DNA of 64,000 nt from Citrobacter freundii ATCC 8090 = MTCC 1658 = NBRC 12681. Lineage in GTDB: Bacteria > Pseudomonadota > Gammaproteobacteria > Enterobacterales > Enterobacteriaceae. The notes beneath the pieces are model-generated. The model did no database searches, was not told the DNA's origin, and saw only the letters and a list, made by a program, of their open reading frames with translations. The stretch covers positions 1,922,001-1,986,000 of the forward strand of contig NZ_CP049015.1 of the NCBI RefSeq assembly GCF_011064845.1, in the 5' to 3' direction. The position numbers and the translations under genes are program-made. This document shows, in pieces, positions 1 through 11,800 of the stretch (position 1 is the first letter of the stretch; each line of letters opens with the position of its first letter).

Positions 1-1029
1 CAGAGCGTTCAATCGTCCTCGTGCCTGAGGCTCCAGGCTATAGACCAGGTTTTGGTGGGCAACCAGGCTGGATTGCAATCCGAGATCAAAACCTACCGCC
101 GAAAGGGCGATAAGCAGCCACTGCCCCTGAACGGGAAGGGCGGGTAACAAAAACATCAGTGCGAAAGATACCGTTACCAGCAAAGCACCCAATTGCGTCA
201 CTTTTGCTGCACCCACTTTATCGGCAAGATGGCCCGCCATCGGTGCAGCAAGCGCTCCGGCTGCTCCCGCGATACCAAAAGCACCCGCTATAGCGCTACC
301 CAGGTGGTAATGCTCAGATAACATCACCGCCAGCGTAGACCAGAAGGCGCTAAAAGCAATGGACAGAAAGCCTTGTGCCAGTGCTGCGCGGCGCAAGGGG
401 GAATATCGTTGCCAAAGTTGCACCATCGAGAGCATTAATGATGGATAGCTCAACGTGGAATGGACCGTAAAACGAGGCAGTGCTTTCCACATAATCGCGG
501 TAATTACGGCAATACTGACGGCAGCAAGTTGGTACATCTCACGCCAGCCAAACGCCTCACCGACCAGCCCACTGACGGTACGTGAGAGTAAAATTCCCAG
601 CAGAAGGCCCGTCATTACGGTGCCCACCGTTTTTCCCTGTTTGCCTTCGGGCGCCAGTATTGCCGCCGCAGGCACAATATCTTGTGCCATGGTTGCCGCC
701 ATGCCCATCAACAGACTCACTATTAACAGTGAATGCAACTGCCCGGTAAAGCTGCATGCCAGAAGCAGCACAGCAAGAGAGATACTTTTCAGCAGGATTA
801 ATGTCCTGCGGTCATAACGATCGCCCAATGGCAATAAAAACAAAATACCCAGCGCGTATCCCGCCTGGGTCAGCGTCGGGACCAACCCCATGCCGGTAAT
901 ACTTAAGTTCAGATCCTGACCCATTAAAGGCAGAAGGGGTTGAGCATAGTAGATAGCAGCGACACTGAATCCGGCACCTACTGCCAGAACGAAAGTGACC
1001 CAACGGGAAAGTGCGGTAAATGTGTTCAC
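1..1029 (-). CDS. MFS transporter (drug/sugar exporter type), C-terminus outside window
   Basis: An open frame of 343 codons reads leftwards from a GTG at 1029-1027 to the window edge without a stop. GAGG lies about 8 bases upstream of the GTG. The protein begins MNTFTALSRW and is built of hydrophobic segments. A typical MFS loop with GDRYDRR follows the second segment, at about residues 70-76, and a second loop (GHLADKVG) starts the C-terminal half. About ten transmembrane segments are visible, so the missing end is short. It is divergent from a LysR regulator at 1129, the usual layout of an exporter under its own regulator. The substrate cannot be told; YnfM-like or arabinose-efflux-like members are the closest in style. 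Confidence 0.8.
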   Translation of the reverse strand, partial: MNTFTALSRWVTFVLAVGAGFSVAAIYYAQPLLPLMGQDLNLSITGMGLVPTLTQAGYALGILFLLPLGDRYDRRTLILLKSISLAVLLLACSFTGQLHSLLIVSLLMGMAATMAQDIVPAAAILAPEGKQGKTVGTVMTGLLLGILLSRTVSGLVGEAFGWREMYQLAAVSIAVITAIMWKALPRFTVHSTLSYPSLMLSMVQLWQRYSPLRRAALAQGFLSIAFSAFWSTLAVMLSEHYHLGSAIAGAFGIAGAAGALAAPMAGHLADKVGAAKVTQLGALLVTVSFALMFLLPALPVQGQWLLIALSAVGFDLGLQSSLVAHQNLVYSLEPQARGRLNAL

Positions 1030-1112
1030 AGATGATTCCTCAATCACAGGATGTGCGGCTATTTTTATCCTTCAGCGAGTGGCGTGGTAGCGAGCGCAGT
1101 GGTAAAACAGTT

Positions 1113-1127
1113 ATACGTCAGACGTAT
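1113..1127. promoter_or_regulatory. candidate LysR-type operator palindrome
   Basis: ATACGT-CAG-ACGTAT is a perfect 6-bp inverted repeat with a 3-base spacer, in the 100-bp gap between the divergent MFS and LysR genes. It has the T-N11-A form usual for LysR-family sites. It overlaps the first possible ATG of the LysR gene (1126), which suggests autoregulation or a start further in. Function is inferred from position and symmetry only. Confidence 0.4.
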
Positions 1128-1128
1128 G

Positions 1129-2076
1129 ATGAAACTGAAAATGATAAAAAATGAGCGTATAGACAGGGTGGAGCTGATGCGTACGTTTGTACGTATTGTC
1201 GAAGCAGGATCGCTTTCGGCAGCGGCAAAACAGATGGGGACAACGCAAGCGACCGTAAGCCGACGGTTGCAATCCCTGGAAACTCTGCTGGGTGTGAAAC
1301 TGATCATGCGTACCACGCATGCGATGAAATTGACCGACGACGGCGAAAGAGGCTACCAGCATGCCAAGAAGATTATTGATGCCTGGCTGGCGCTGGAAGA
1401 TGGACTTAATGTCACAGAAGATGAACCGGTGGGGACGTTGCGAGTCCGTGCACCGCATGCGTTCGGGCAACAACAACTGCTTGAGCCGCTTTTGCAGTTT
1501 CTTTCGCGCTATCCCCATGTAGCAGTAGAGTGGATGCTCAACGATAAAACCGTTGATTTTCTGAGCGATAATATTGACTGCGCTATCAGGGTTGGTGCGG
1601 AGGTGGATCCGGCCACGGTTGCCGTTTTACTGGCTGAAGTTCCCCGTAGTATGGTGGCGAGCCCTGGGCTGCTGGAACAATACGGCGAGCTTTCTCATCC
1701 TGAGCAGTTATCAGCGCTGCCCTGGATTGCCGTGAATACGTTTTATCAACATAGCGTTTCGTTGTTGCACCAATTGCGTAATGAGCCAGTCACGTTGAAT
1801 ATTTCACCCAGATTAAGTACCGACAGTATTTATGTCGCAAGGAATGCCGCGCTGGCGGGGTTGGGAGTGACTATTGTTTCAAGTTGGATGGTGGCGGAGG
1901 ATATTGCCAACGGACGTCTGGTTGCGTTGCTACCTGAGTGGCATGCGGCGCCGTTGCCTGTACATTTGGTTTATCCGTGGGCGCGTTACTATCCGATTCG
2001 CTTACGCAAGTTTCTGGCCTTAATGAAGGATGTTATGCCGCAGCTGACGGGGATGAAAGGCGTAGATCAGATATAA
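1129..2076 (+). CDS. LysR-family transcriptional regulator
   Basis: This is a LysR-type DNA-binding regulator. An N-terminal winged helix-turn-helix (RTFVRIVEAGSLSAAAKQ, then TVSRRLQSLE) is followed by a substrate-binding-like effector domain of about 200 residues. The start is uncertain. The open frame reaches back to 1051, and ATGs lie at 1126, 1129 and 1141. 1129 is taken here, but 1141 (MIKNERIDRVELM) fits the family better and clears the palindrome at 1113-1127. No strong ribosome site is visible. It is divergent from the MFS gene and probably controls it. A terminator shared with rne follows. Confidence 0.85.
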   Translation: MKLKMIKNERIDRVELMRTFVRIVEAGSLSAAAKQMGTTQATVSRRLQSLETLLGVKLIMRTTHAMKLTDDGERGYQHAKKIIDAWLALEDGLNVTEDEPVGTLRVRAPHAFGQQQLLEPLLQFLSRYPHVAVEWMLNDKTVDFLSDNIDCAIRVGAEVDPATVAVLLAEVPRSMVASPGLLEQYGELSHPEQLSALPWIAVNTFYQHSVSLLHQLRNEPVTLNISPRLSTDSIYVARNAALAGLGVTIVSSWMVAEDIANGRLVALLPEWHAAPLPVHLVYPWARYYPIRLRKFLALMKDVMPQLTGMKGVDQI

Positions 2077-2077
2077 A

Positions 2078-2101
2078 AAAGCCGACCCGAAGGCCGGCTT
2101 T
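2078..2101. terminator. bidirectional terminator between the LysR gene and rne
   Basis: AAAGCCG and CGGCTTT form a GC-rich stem around a short loop, with an A run on the left and T's on the right. It lies between two convergent genes and can serve both. Confidence 0.75.
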
Positions 2102-2116
2102 GATATTGATTATGGC

Positions 2117-5100
2117 TTACTCGACAGGCTGAGGACGTGTTGCTGGCGCAGTCGCTTGATGCGTTGCACTGTGTCCACCTGCGGCACCTTTGCCTTCAAA
2201 GGCGAATGCCGGACGCTGCCAGTCGCTATGACGCGGCGCTTCTGGCACATATTCCGGTGCCGGGGCGCGGGTCATCGGTGCGGTCGCATGGCTGTGAAGG
2301 TGTTCAGCATCAACACTGGCTGCGACAACTTCAGGCTTAACGACAGTCGCTTCTACAATTGGCGCTGCAACAACTTCCTGCGGCGCAGCAATCTCTTCAG
2401 CAACTGGCGCTGTTTCCACAACTTCGGCAATCTCTTCAACCACTTCTGGCTGGGAAATAACAACCTCTGCAGGCTCTTCAACAACCGGCGCAGTCACAAC
2501 GTCAGCCATAGGTTCGGCTTCAGCGGCGATTTCTTCTGCAACGGGCGCATCAGATGCAGCGATAATTTGCGGTTGTTCCTCGACCGGGGTCGCAATGACT
2601 TCCGGATGCGTGGTTTCAACCTGTGTGGTTTCAACAACGGCGGCCTGAGGCTCAGCTACGACAATCTCTGGCTGCACGGCTTCAACTGGCGCAGGGGCAT
2701 CCACAATGTGTTCCACGGCAGCTGCAGCAACCTGAGGCTCTACGGCGACAGGTGCGGCTTGTTGCTGGACCATTTCTTGTTCGCGCTGTTCTTCAACCTG
2801 CTGATCCTGAGGACGTGCGACAGGGTAGCGGATCCAAACTTTACCGGACGCTAATTCAGGAGATGCACAGGCGACCGTTAACGGCATTGGTGACTGAACC
2901 GGATAACGCTCGTCACGGTAACGACGACGACGCTGTCCACTGACGCGCAGATGGCGAGGGGAGCGACGGGAACGACGCGGCATACCATTGGAGTCACGCG
3001 CGTCGCTGTTGTCTTCCTGCTCAGTCGCAACGACGGCTGGCAGATCAACTTTCGCCAGTTCGGTGCGTTGTGCTGGTGCAGGCTGTTCTGTTGGCTGAGC
3101 GGCAGAGGTTTCAGCAACTACTGCGGCAGTTGCCACTTCGGTTTCAACCGCCGGGCTGTCAGTGAAACGCACTTTCTGAGTCAATTGACGCTGTTTACGG
3201 CGAGTCTGAGGCTGACGTACGCGCTCTTCCTGCTCGGCATCCTGCACAGGTTGTTCAGCCTGGTTCAGCTCTTTAACTTCCTGCTGAGCCTGACGCTTGT
3301 CATCGTTACGACGGCGGTTGCGTTCGCGACGCGGAGCCTGCTGCTCATCGCCAGATTTCGCTTTGTCTGCAACGTCAGTAGTTTGCTGGCGGTTATCGCG
3401 AGCTTCCGCATTTTGCTGCTGTGACTGACGACGGTTACGGCGGTTATCTTCACGGTTTTCGCCGTTTTCTGAACGTTCGTTACGGTTGTCACGGTCACCG
3501 CGATTATCCCGGTTATCACGACGATCGTTACGGTCGCGACGATTGTTCTGACGCGGTTTACGACGATCCTGCTGGCGTTCGGTTTTCTCTTCAGCTTTCG
3601 GCGCAGGTTGTTCAACCGGCTTCACTTCTTCGCTACCACCGAAGATGGACTTCAGTGCGCCAAAGAAACGGCTAATCAAACCGGGCTGTTCGGCAACGGC
3701 TGCGGTCGCTGCCGCAGCTTTAGGCGCGGCGGCTTTCGCGGCAGGTTCCTGCAGAGCAGGAGCTGGCGGAACGTCTGGCATGGCGAAGGTGGCCAGCGCC
3801 GGTTGCTCAGGCTGTTTACGCTCGACGTACTCTTCTTCCGTCGGCAATGCCATTGCCTCTTCATGCAGTTTCGGCAGTAGATAGCTCAGGGTCGGGGTTT
3901 CTTCCCCTTTACGTACGCGCAGCACAGAATAGTGCGGGGTTTCCATCTGATCGTTTGGCACGATCACACAGCGCACGCCATTCTGACGCGTCTCGATTGC
4001 ATTTACCGCGGTACGCTTTTCGTTGAGCAGGTAGGAAGCGATCGGCACAGGAACAATAGCGTGTACTTCCTGCGTATTTTCTTTCAGTGCTTCTTCTTCG
4101 ATCAGACGCAGAATAGACAGCGACAGTGATTCGTTATCACGTACGGTACCGGTGCCGGAGCAGCGCGGGCACACGTGATGGCTGGATTCACCCAGTGACG
4201 GGCTCAGACGCTGACGGGACATTTCCAGCAGACCGAAGCGAGAAATATGGCTGATCTGAATACGCGCTCTGTCCTGGCGTACGGCCTCGCGCAGACGGTT
4301 TTCAACCGCGCGCTGGTGACGAACCGGTGTCATATCAATGAAGTCGATTACAATCAGACCGCCGAGATCGCGCAGACGCAGCTGACGTGCAATTTCATCG
4401 GCTGCTTCAAGGTTGGTGTTGAACGCTGTTTCTTCGATGTCGCCGCCGCGGGTTGCGCGTGCGGAGTTGATATCGATAGCGGTCAGTGCTTCAGTGCTGT
4501 CGATAACGATTGAGCCGCCGGACGGCAGACGCACTTCGCGTTGGAACGCGGACTCAATCTGAGACTCGATCTGATAGTGGCTGAACAGCGGGATTTCGCC
4601 GGTGTACAGTTTGATTTTGCTGCTGAAATCCGGACGACCCAGCGCGGCGATGTGCTGACGCGCCATCTCCATGACTTTTGGGTTGTCGATGAGGATTTCG
4701 CCGATGTCCTGGCGCAGATAGTCGCGGAAGGCACGCACGATAACGTTGCTTTCCTGATGGATCAGGAACGGAGCAGGGCGGCTGTCAGCGGCTTTTTGAA
4801 TCGCTTCCCAGTGCTTCAGGCGGAAGCTTAGATCCCACTGCAGCGCTTCGGCGGATTTGCCTACACCTGCGGTACGCACGATAAGCCCCATGCCATCAGG
4901 CAGTTCCAGGCTTGCCAGCGCTTCTTTTAATTCGGTACGGTCGTCGCCTTCAATGCGACGGGAGATGCCGCCCGCGCGCGGGTTGTTCGGCATCAGAACC
5001 AGATAACTACCCGCCAAGCTGATAAAGGTAGTCAGCGCAGCGCCTTTGTTGCCGCGTTCTTCTTTATCGATCTGAACGATGACTTCCTGACCTTCACGCA

Positions 5101-5380
5101 ACACGTCTTTAATGTTGGGACGACCATGGGAGTTGTAGTTAGCGGGAAAGTATTCGCGGGCAATTTCTTTTAACGGGAGGAAACCGTGACGTTCAGCGCC
5201 GTAATCAACAAAAGCAGCTTCCAGACTCGGTTCAATACGGGTAATTTTGCCTTTATAGATGTTGGCTTTTTTCTGTTCGTGTCCAGGACTTTCGATATCC
5301 AGATCGTACAGACGTTGCCCATCTACAAGGGCGACACGCAACTCTTCCTGCTGAGTCGCGTTAATTAACATTCTTTTCAT
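2117..5380 (-). CDS. rne: ribonuclease E
   Basis: RNase E is the essential endonuclease that starts mRNA decay and processes rRNA and tRNA; it also scaffolds the RNA degradosome at the inner membrane. At 1087 residues it is slightly longer than the E. coli protein (1061). The N-terminal half is almost identical to E. coli: S1 domain at about 36-119, the catalytic region with the AIDINS and VIDFIDM aspartates, and the zinc-link CPRC near residue 404. The C-terminal half is low-complexity: an Arg/Asn/Asp-rich RNA-binding stretch, then Ala/Pro/Val/Glu-rich repeats and a conserved end that in E. coli binds PNPase. The length difference lies in the repeats. The long leader upstream fits autoregulation. 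Confidence 0.98.
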   Translation of the reverse strand: MKRMLINATQQEELRVALVDGQRLYDLDIESPGHEQKKANIYKGKITRIEPSLEAAFVDYGAERHGFLPLKEIAREYFPANYNSHGRPNIKDVLREGQEVIVQIDKEERGNKGAALTTFISLAGSYLVLMPNNPRAGGISRRIEGDDRTELKEALASLELPDGMGLIVRTAGVGKSAEALQWDLSFRLKHWEAIQKAADSRPAPFLIHQESNVIVRAFRDYLRQDIGEILIDNPKVMEMARQHIAALGRPDFSSKIKLYTGEIPLFSHYQIESQIESAFQREVRLPSGGSIVIDSTEALTAIDINSARATRGGDIEETAFNTNLEAADEIARQLRLRDLGGLIVIDFIDMTPVRHQRAVENRLREAVRQDRARIQISHISRFGLLEMSRQRLSPSLGESSHHVCPRCSGTGTVRDNESLSLSILRLIEEEALKENTQEVHAIVPVPIASYLLNEKRTAVNAIETRQNGVRCVIVPNDQMETPHYSVLRVRKGEETPTLSYLLPKLHEEAMALPTEEEYVERKQPEQPALATFAMPDVPPAPALQEPAAKAAAPKAAAATAAVAEQPGLISRFFGALKSIFGGSEEVKPVEQPAPKAEEKTERQQDRRKPRQNNRRDRNDRRDNRDNRGDRDNRNERSENGENREDNRRNRRQSQQQNAEARDNRQQTTDVADKAKSGDEQQAPRRERNRRRNDDKRQAQQEVKELNQAEQPVQDAEQEERVRQPQTRRKQRQLTQKVRFTDSPAVETEVATAAVVAETSAAQPTEQPAPAQRTELAKVDLPAVVATEQEDNSDARDSNGMPRRSRRSPRHLRVSGQRRRRYRDERYPVQSPMPLTVACASPELASGKVWIRYPVARPQDQQVEEQREQEMVQQQAAPVAVEPQVAAAAVEHIVDAPAPVEAVQPEIVVAEPQAAVVETTQVETTHPEVIATPVEEQPQIIAASDAPVAEEIAAEAEPMADVVTAPVVEEPAEVVISQPEVVEEIAEVVETAPVAEEIAAPQEVVAAPIVEATVVKPEVVAASVDAEHLHSHATAPMTRAPAPEYVPEAPRHSDWQRPAFAFEGKGAAGGHSATHQATAPATRPQPVE

Positions 5381-6079
5381 CGTAACTTACTCATTATTCT
5401 TACATTGACGACTAAGCTGCGGGCAGAGTAATGCCTTTCCGGGTGTGAACCGATGGCCTCGTGTCTATTCGCGTCGCCAACCTCACGGTTATCGTCAGCT
5501 CAAAGAGGCGCAGAGTGTCGGTTGCCTGTATTTCATACGGAAACACAGCGCAATTATCAGGGGAACAGTCTGGGTGTTACTCTCCAGAGAAGCTTCCATT
5601 GTGCTTGTCGTCTTTCACGCTGTCGGTGCGTTGGCTTTATCTTCTCACCCTGGTCGCTTACAGGAGTAAGAACCTGGGGGTATCCAGACTTGCCGCCTTC
5701 CTACAATGTGAAATCCATAGAGCACTTACCGGTAAGGACTGCAACCCGCAGCCCGCTAACTGCCTGAAAGATCAATACGTCTTACGCCATTGCTGCGTTG
5801 ATGATCGGTCGGGCAAAATTGGGTCATTCCGGAAAAGTTCTTGTTTTAACAAGATTCAACACGGAAACAACCGCATTATTCCACTGCTAACCTTGTTATA
5901 GCAAGATGACTTTTGCCATTTATCGCCCGGTTACTCACAGTTTTTTCACTTCCGCGTAGTGATTGCTTTAATAACCACCAAATCGGCTATGTCAAACTTA
6001 AGTAATAAGGTATAGCAGTTAATATAAGCATAGAAAAATGTGTGGCGCGAATCTTGATGGCTATTTAAAATCGGCCCCC
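5381..6079. promoter_or_regulatory. rne leader and divergent rne/rluC promoter region
   Basis: This is a 699-bp gap between divergent rne and rluC. In E. coli rne has a leader of about 360 nt whose hairpins let RNase E cleave and limit its own mRNA; this gap is large enough for the same arrangement. Open frames on the plus strand here (up to 146 codons, 5461-5901) lie across the expected leader, have no family signal and resemble the doubtful yceQ annotation in E. coli. They are not called as genes. The AT-rich 5930-6060 stretch probably holds the rluC promoter. Confidence 0.6.
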
Positions 6080-7033
6080 ATGAAAACAGAGACTCCAGCC
6101 GTAAAAACAGTTGCCATTACTGCCGACGAAGCAGGGCAACGCATCGACAACTTTTTGCGCACCCAGCTTAAGGGTGTGCCGAAAAGTATGATTTATCGCA
6201 TTTTGCGTAAAGGCGAAGTGCGGGTGAATAAAAAACGCATTAAACCCGAGTACAAACTCGAAGATGGGGATATTGTGCGTATTCCACCTGTGCGTGTCGC
6301 TGAACGTGAAGAAGAGGCCATTTCGCCAAACCTGCAGAAGGTTGCGGCGCTGACCGATGTCATTTTATATGAAGATGACCACATTCTGGTGCTGAACAAA
6401 CCTTCAGGTACGGCCGTGCATGGCGGAAGCGGGTTAAGCTTTGGCGTCATTGAAGGATTACGTGCGTTGCGTCCGGAAGCGCGTTTCCTTGAGCTGGTGC
6501 ATCGCCTCGACCGGGATACCTCCGGTGTGCTGCTGGTTGCCAAAAAACGCTCAGCCTTGCGTTCATTGCATGAACAACTGCGTGAAAAAGGCATGCAGAA
6601 AGATTACCTCGCGCTGGTTCGAGGCCAATGGCAGTCGCATGTCAAAACCGTGCAGGCGCCGCTGTTAAAGAACATTCTGCAAAGCGGCGAGCGTATCGTG
6701 CGGGTGAATCAGGAAGGCAAACCGTCAGAAACACGTTTTAAAGTGGAAGAGCGCTATGCGTTTGCCACGCTTGTGCGCTGTAGCCCGGTGACCGGACGTA
6801 CGCACCAGATCCGTGTGCATACCCAGTATGCCGGTCATCCAATTGCTTTTGACGATCGCTACGGTGACCGTGAGTTCGATAAGCAACTGGCGGATACGGG
6901 GTTGAACCGACTTTTCCTGCATGCCGCAGCGTTGAAGTTTACTCATCCGGGTACGGGGGAAGTGATGCGTATTGAAGCGCCAATGGATAAACAGTTGAAG
7001 CGCTGCCTCGAGGTATTACGCAGCAAAGCCTGA
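6080..7033 (+). CDS. rluC: 23S rRNA pseudouridine synthase RluC
   Basis: RluC makes pseudouridine at 23S rRNA positions 955, 2504 and 2580 (E. coli numbering). The 317-residue protein begins MKTETPAVKTVAIT, has an S4 RNA-binding domain at about 20-80, and then the RsuA/RluA catalytic domain with the diagnostic HRLDRDTSG, whose Asp is catalytic. The frame is open back to 6038, but the ATG at 6080 matches the known protein start. It is divergent from rne. Confidence 0.97.
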   Translation: MKTETPAVKTVAITADEAGQRIDNFLRTQLKGVPKSMIYRILRKGEVRVNKKRIKPEYKLEDGDIVRIPPVRVAEREEEAISPNLQKVAALTDVILYEDDHILVLNKPSGTAVHGGSGLSFGVIEGLRALRPEARFLELVHRLDRDTSGVLLVAKKRSALRSLHEQLREKGMQKDYLALVRGQWQSHVKTVQAPLLKNILQSGERIVRVNQEGKPSETRFKVEERYAFATLVRCSPVTGRTHQIRVHTQYAGHPIAFDDRYGDREFDKQLADTGLNRLFLHAAALKFTHPGTGEVMRIEAPMDKQLKRCLEVLRSKA

Positions 7034-7110
7034 TGCGCGTTGCTTATCAGGCCTACAATCGTGTGATGGACCGTAGGCCTGATAAGACGCATCGCGTCGA
7101 CATCAGGCAG
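7032..7110. repeat. REP/BIME element
   Basis: CTTATCAGGCCTAC at 7043-7056 and its exact reverse complement at 7073-7086 form 14-bp arms. They are flanked by TGATGCGC and GACGCATCGCGTC, the enterobacterial REP consensus. The element sits between convergent rluC and yceF and can stabilise the 3' ends of both messages. Confidence 0.85.
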
Positions 7111-7115
7111 ATTAA

Positions 7116-7700
7116 TCAGGCGTTCAACGGGTTCATTTCTTCCCGCCGCAGCATTTGACACAACGCGATCAGCGGCAAACCTACCAAGGTATTTGGGTCA
7201 CGACCCTCCAGGCGTTCAAAGAGTGCAATACCTAACCCTTCACTTTTGAAACTACCTGCACAATGGAGCGGACGCTCTTTGCGCAGATAATCATCAATTT
7301 CCGCCTCGCTTAAATGACGGAAATGGACGTCAAAAGGTTCTACTTCAGTTTGTAAATGTCCGGTCGCAGAATTATACAGCGCCAGTCCGGTGTAAAATGT
7401 CACAATATTGCCACGGGCTTTGAGTAATTGCTGGCGCGCATTTTCTTCTGTTAATGGTTTGCCGGTTATTTCACCATCAAGAACACAAATTTGATCGGAG
7501 CCAATAATCAGATGCGAGGGATAACGGTGGGCGAGTGATTGCGCTTTTTGCTGCGCCAGTCGCAACACCAGATGACGTGGCGCCTCGCCTGGTAATGGTG
7601 TTTCATCAACCTCTGGTGCTGCGCATTCGAACGGAATTGCCAGTTTTTCGAGTAAAGCGCGACGCCAGGGAGAGGTGGAAGCAAGAATAAGTTGAGGCAT
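7116..7700 (-). CDS. yceF: 7-methyl-GTP pyrophosphatase, Maf family
   Basis: This is a 194-residue Maf/HAM1-fold nucleotide pyrophosphatase. It carries the N-terminal [15 protein letters not shown] signature with the phosphate-binding Ser/Arg pattern, and the conserved IIGSDQICV. The E. coli ortholog hydrolyses m7GTP to m7GMP as a house-cleaning step. It is transcribed leftwards, convergent with rluC and divergent from the yceD-rpmF-fab cluster. Confidence 0.95.
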   Translation of the reverse strand: MPQLILASTSPWRRALLEKLAIPFECAAPEVDETPLPGEAPRHLVLRLAQQKAQSLAHRYPSHLIIGSDQICVLDGEITGKPLTEENARQQLLKARGNIVTFYTGLALYNSATGHLQTEVEPFDVHFRHLSEAEIDDYLRKERPLHCAGSFKSEGLGIALFERLEGRDPNTLVGLPLIALCQMLRREEMNPLNA

Positions 7701-7885
7701 ATTTTTTCCCTCGCATATAGCGTATTGATGAGAGCCATTTTAAACTATGGACTTCGACCTACAAGCTGGCTGTAGTGGCTTGTCTTGAGCGATTTTAAGT
7801 CGATGACCCGCAATGTGTGCGAATTATTGGCAAAAGGCAACCACAGGCTGCCTTTTTCTTTGACTATATGACGTTACAAAGTTAA

Positions 7886-8419
<534 letters not shown>

Positions 8420-8423
8420 TTGA

Positions 8424-8609
<186 letters not shown>

Positions 8610-8731
8610 TCACGCATGACTCAATGGCTTTCCACCCCTGGTGAGAAAGACAAAGAGTGAACGCGTGATGAAGCTTAGTGAGGCTTTCCCCGGGTAACTG
8701 GGGAAACACCTAACCGGGCAGCGACGATACC

Positions 8732-9811
8732 TTGACACGTCTAACCCTGGCGTTAGATGTCATGGGGGGAGATTTTGGCCCTACCGTGACAGTGCCTGCA
8801 GCATTGCAGGCACTGAATTCTAATTCGCAACTCACACTTCTTTTAGTCGGGGATCCCGATACAATCACGCCATTACTTGCCAAAGCTGACTTCGAACAAC
8901 GTTCGCGTCTGCAGATTATCCCTGCTCAGTCAGTTATTGCCAGTGATGCCCGGCCCTCGCAAGCTATTCGCGCCAGTCGTGGAAGCTCAATGCGTGTTGC
9001 CCTGGAGCTCGTGAAAGAAGGTCAGGCACAAGCTTGTGTCAGCGCCGGTAATACGGGCGCACTTATGGGACTTGCGAAGTTATTGCTCAAACCCCTTGAT
9101 GGGATTGAGCGTCCGGCGTTGGTGACGGTTTTACCGCATCAGCAAAAGGGCAAAACGGTGGTGCTGGATTTGGGCGCCAACGTAGATTGTGATAGCACTA
9201 TGTTGGTGCAATTTGCCGTCATGGGTTCCGTGCTGGCAGAAGAGGTTGTTGGCATTGCCAATCCTCGCGTAGCGTTACTCAACATCGGCGAAGAAGAAAC
9301 GAAAGGTCTCGACAGTATTCGAGATGCTTCAGCTGTGCTAAAAACAATCCCTTCCATTAATTATATCGGCTATCTTGAAGCCAATGAGTTACTGACTGGC
9401 AAAACCGATGTGTTGGTCTGTGACGGTTTTACAGGTAATGTCACATTAAAGACGATGGAAGGTGTTGTCAGAATGTTCCTTTCACTGCTGAAATCTCAGG
9501 GTGAGGGCAAAAAACGGTCGTGGTGGCTTCTGTTATTAAAACGTTGGTTACAAAAAAGCCTGACAAGGCGATTTAGTCACCTCAACCCCGACCAGTATAA
9601 TGGCGCCTGTCTGTTAGGATTGCGCGGCACGGTGATTAAGAGTCATGGTGCGGCCAATCAGCGAGCATTTGAAGTCGCGATTGAACAGGCAGTGCAGGCG
9701 GTGCAGCGACAAGTTCCTCAGCGAATTGCCGCTCGCCTGGAATCTGTATACCCAGCTGGATTCGAACTGCTGGACGGTGGCGAAAGCGCAACCTCACGAG
9801 CACACAGATAA
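8732..9811 (+). CDS. plsX: acyl-ACP:phosphate acyltransferase
   Basis: PlsX turns acyl-ACP into acyl-phosphate, the acyl donor in phospholipid synthesis, at the inner membrane face. The 359-residue protein begins [14 protein letters not shown] from a TTG start, as in E. coli. The conserved [10 protein letters not shown] and LDLGANVDC loops are present, as is the basic amphipathic [16 protein letters not shown] membrane-binding stretch. The C-terminus has a few extra residues compared with E. coli (356). It heads the plsX-fab gene run. Confidence 0.97.
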   Translation: MTRLTLALDVMGGDFGPTVTVPAALQALNSNSQLTLLLVGDPDTITPLLAKADFEQRSRLQIIPAQSVIASDARPSQAIRASRGSSMRVALELVKEGQAQACVSAGNTGALMGLAKLLLKPLDGIERPALVTVLPHQQKGKTVVLDLGANVDCDSTMLVQFAVMGSVLAEEVVGIANPRVALLNIGEEETKGLDSIRDASAVLKTIPSINYIGYLEANELLTGKTDVLVCDGFTGNVTLKTMEGVVRMFLSLLKSQGEGKKRSWWLLLLKRWLQKSLTRRFSHLNPDQYNGACLLGLRGTVIKSHGAANQRAFEVAIEQAVQAVQRQVPQRIAARLESVYPAGFELLDGGESATSRAHR

Positions 9812-9889
9812 ACGGTGCGTTTGTGAATGTAGCCAACGTATCAGCGATTTGCTCGTGGCGGTATATAACCAAAAAGTGACTGAGCGTAC

Positions 9890-10843
9890 ATGTATACGAA
9901 GATTATTGGTACTGGCAGCTATCTGCCTGAACAAGTGCGTACTAACGCCGATTTGGAAAAAATGGTTGAGACATCTGATGAGTGGATCGTCACTCGTACA
10001 GGTATCCGTGAACGCCATATTGCAGAGCCAAATGAAACAGTTGCGACGATGGGCTTTGCCGCCGCAAACCGTGCGATTGAAATGGCGGGCATCGACAAAG
10101 AACAAATTGGTCTGATTGTGGTTGCTACCACATCATCCACTCACGCATTTCCAAGCGCGGCGTGCCAGATCCAAAGTATGCTGGGGATCAAAGGCTGTCC
10201 GGCGTTTGACGTTGCGGCCGCTTGCGCTGGTTTCACTTACGCCCTGAGCGTTGCCGACCAGTATGTTAAATCTGGCGCAGTTAAGCATGCTCTGGTCGTT
10301 GGCTCTGATGTTCTGGCGCGCACCTGTGATCCAACCGATCGCGGAACGATCATCATTTTCGGTGATGGGGCGGGCGCGGTTGTACTGAGCGCATCAGAAG
10401 AGCCAGGCATTCTCTCCACGCATCTGCACGCTGACGGTCGCTATGGCGAACTGTTGACGCTGCCTAACGCCGATCGCGTGAACCCAGAAAACCCGATTCA
10501 TCTGACGATGGCGGGTAACGAAGTATTTAAAGTCGCGGTGACCGAGCTTGCGCACATCGTTGATGAAACGCTGGAAGCCAATAATCTCGACCGTTCTGCG
10601 CTGGACTGGCTGGTACCGCATCAGGCTAACCTGCGCATTATCAGCGCGACGGCGAAAAAGCTGGGTATGTCGATGGATAATGTTGTCGTGACGCTCGACA
10701 GACATGGTAATACCTCTGCTGCCTCCGTACCGTGCGCGCTGGACGAAGCCGTCCGCGACGGGCGTATTAAAGCTGGGCAGTTGATATTGCTTGAAGCCTT
10801 CGGGGGTGGATTCACCTGGGGCTCCGCGCTGGTTCGTTTCTAG
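9890..10843 (+). CDS. fabH: 3-oxoacyl-ACP synthase III (KAS III)
   Basis: FabH starts fatty-acid synthesis by condensing acetyl-CoA with malonyl-ACP. The 317-residue protein has the full Cys-His-Asn triad: Cys in [11 protein letters not shown], His in VPHQANLRI and Asn in DRHGNTSAA. The ATG at 9890 lies in a short spacer after plsX, and fabD follows 15 bases after the stop. Confidence 0.98.
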   Translation: MYTKIIGTGSYLPEQVRTNADLEKMVETSDEWIVTRTGIRERHIAEPNETVATMGFAAANRAIEMAGIDKEQIGLIVVATTSSTHAFPSAACQIQSMLGIKGCPAFDVAAACAGFTYALSVADQYVKSGAVKHALVVGSDVLARTCDPTDRGTIIIFGDGAGAVVLSASEEPGILSTHLHADGRYGELLTLPNADRVNPENPIHLTMAGNEVFKVAVTELAHIVDETLEANNLDRSALDWLVPHQANLRIISATAKKLGMSMDNVVVTLDRHGNTSAASVPCALDEAVRDGRIKAGQLILLEAFGGGFTWGSALVRF

Positions 10844-10858
10844 TATAAGGATTTAAAC

Positions 10859-11788
10859 ATGACGCAATTTGCATTTGTGTTTCCGGGGCAGGGTTCCCAG
10901 ACCGTTGGGATGTTGTCTGAAATCGCAGCAAGCTACCCGATTGTTGAAGAAACATTTGCTGAAGCATCAGCTGCGCTGGGCTATGATCTGTGGGCGTTGA
11001 CTCAGCAGGGTCCGGCCGAAGAACTGAATAAAACCTGGCAGACGCAGCCAGCGCTGTTGACCGCATCTGTCGCGCTTTACCGCGTATGGCAGCAGCAGGG
11101 CGGTAAAACACCTGCGCTGATGGCGGGTCACAGCCTGGGCGAATATTCTGCGCTGGTCTGCGCAGGCGTGATCGCATTTGCTGATGCCGTACGTCTGGTT
11201 GAACTGCGCGGTAAGTTCATGCAGGAAGCTGTACCAGAAGGCACAGGCGGCATGTCTGCGATTATCGGTCTTGATGATGCGTCTATCGCTAAAGCATGTG
11301 AAGAGTCAGCAGAAGGCCAGGTTGTTTCTCCGGTCAACTTCAACTCGCCAGGTCAGGTGGTTATCGCGGGTCATAAAGAAGCGGTTGAACGTGCGGGCGC
11401 TGCCTGTAAAGCTGCGGGTGCGAAACGTGCTCTGCCACTGCCAGTTAGCGTGCCGTCTCACTGTGCGCTGATGAAGCCTGCTGCTGAGAAACTGGCCGTT
11501 GAGCTGCAGAAAATCACCTTTAACGCACCGACGGTTCCGGTCGTGAACAACGTCGATGTGAAGTGTGAAACCACGGCAGACGCTATTCGCGATGCGTTGG
11601 TTCGTCAGCTGTATAGCCCGGTTCAGTGGACTAAAACCGTTGAATTTATGGCGTCCCAGGGCGTAGAGCACCTGTATGAAGTCGGTCCGGGTAAAGTTCT
11701 GACCGGTTTGACGAAACGTATTGTTGACACCCTGACTGCTTCGGCACTGAATGAGCCGGCGGCACTGTCTGCGGCGCTAGAGCAATAA
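10859..11788 (+). CDS. fabD: malonyl-CoA:ACP transacylase
   Basis: FabD loads malonyl groups from CoA onto ACP. The 309-residue protein carries the nucleophile serine in GHSLGEYSAL (about residue 92), the active-site His in VPSHCALM (about 201) and the FPGQGSQ loop at the N-terminus. An AAGGA precedes the ATG. fabG follows 12 bases downstream with a clear GAGGAAG. Confidence 0.98.
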   Translation: MTQFAFVFPGQGSQTVGMLSEIAASYPIVEETFAEASAALGYDLWALTQQGPAEELNKTWQTQPALLTASVALYRVWQQQGGKTPALMAGHSLGEYSALVCAGVIAFADAVRLVELRGKFMQEAVPEGTGGMSAIIGLDDASIAKACEESAEGQVVSPVNFNSPGQVVIAGHKEAVERAGAACKAAGAKRALPLPVSVPSHCALMKPAAEKLAVELQKITFNAPTVPVVNNVDVKCETTADAIRDALVRQLYSPVQWTKTVEFMASQGVEHLYEVGPGKVLTGLTKRIVDTLTASALNEPAALSAALEQ

Positions 11789-11800
11789 AAGAGGAAGACC

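Noticed and set aside
455..817. A 120-codon plus-strand frame
   Set aside because: It is antisense to the MFS gene, which is open on the minus strand from a GTG start across the whole 1-1029 region.
2137..4831. Long plus-strand open frames (up to 232 codons) inside rne
   Set aside because: They are antisense shadows of the repeat-rich RNase E coding sequence, with no family signal or ribosome sites.
5445..5901. Plus-strand frames up to 146 codons between rne and rluC (yceQ-like)
   Set aside because: They cover the expected rne leader; no conserved protein features are visible.
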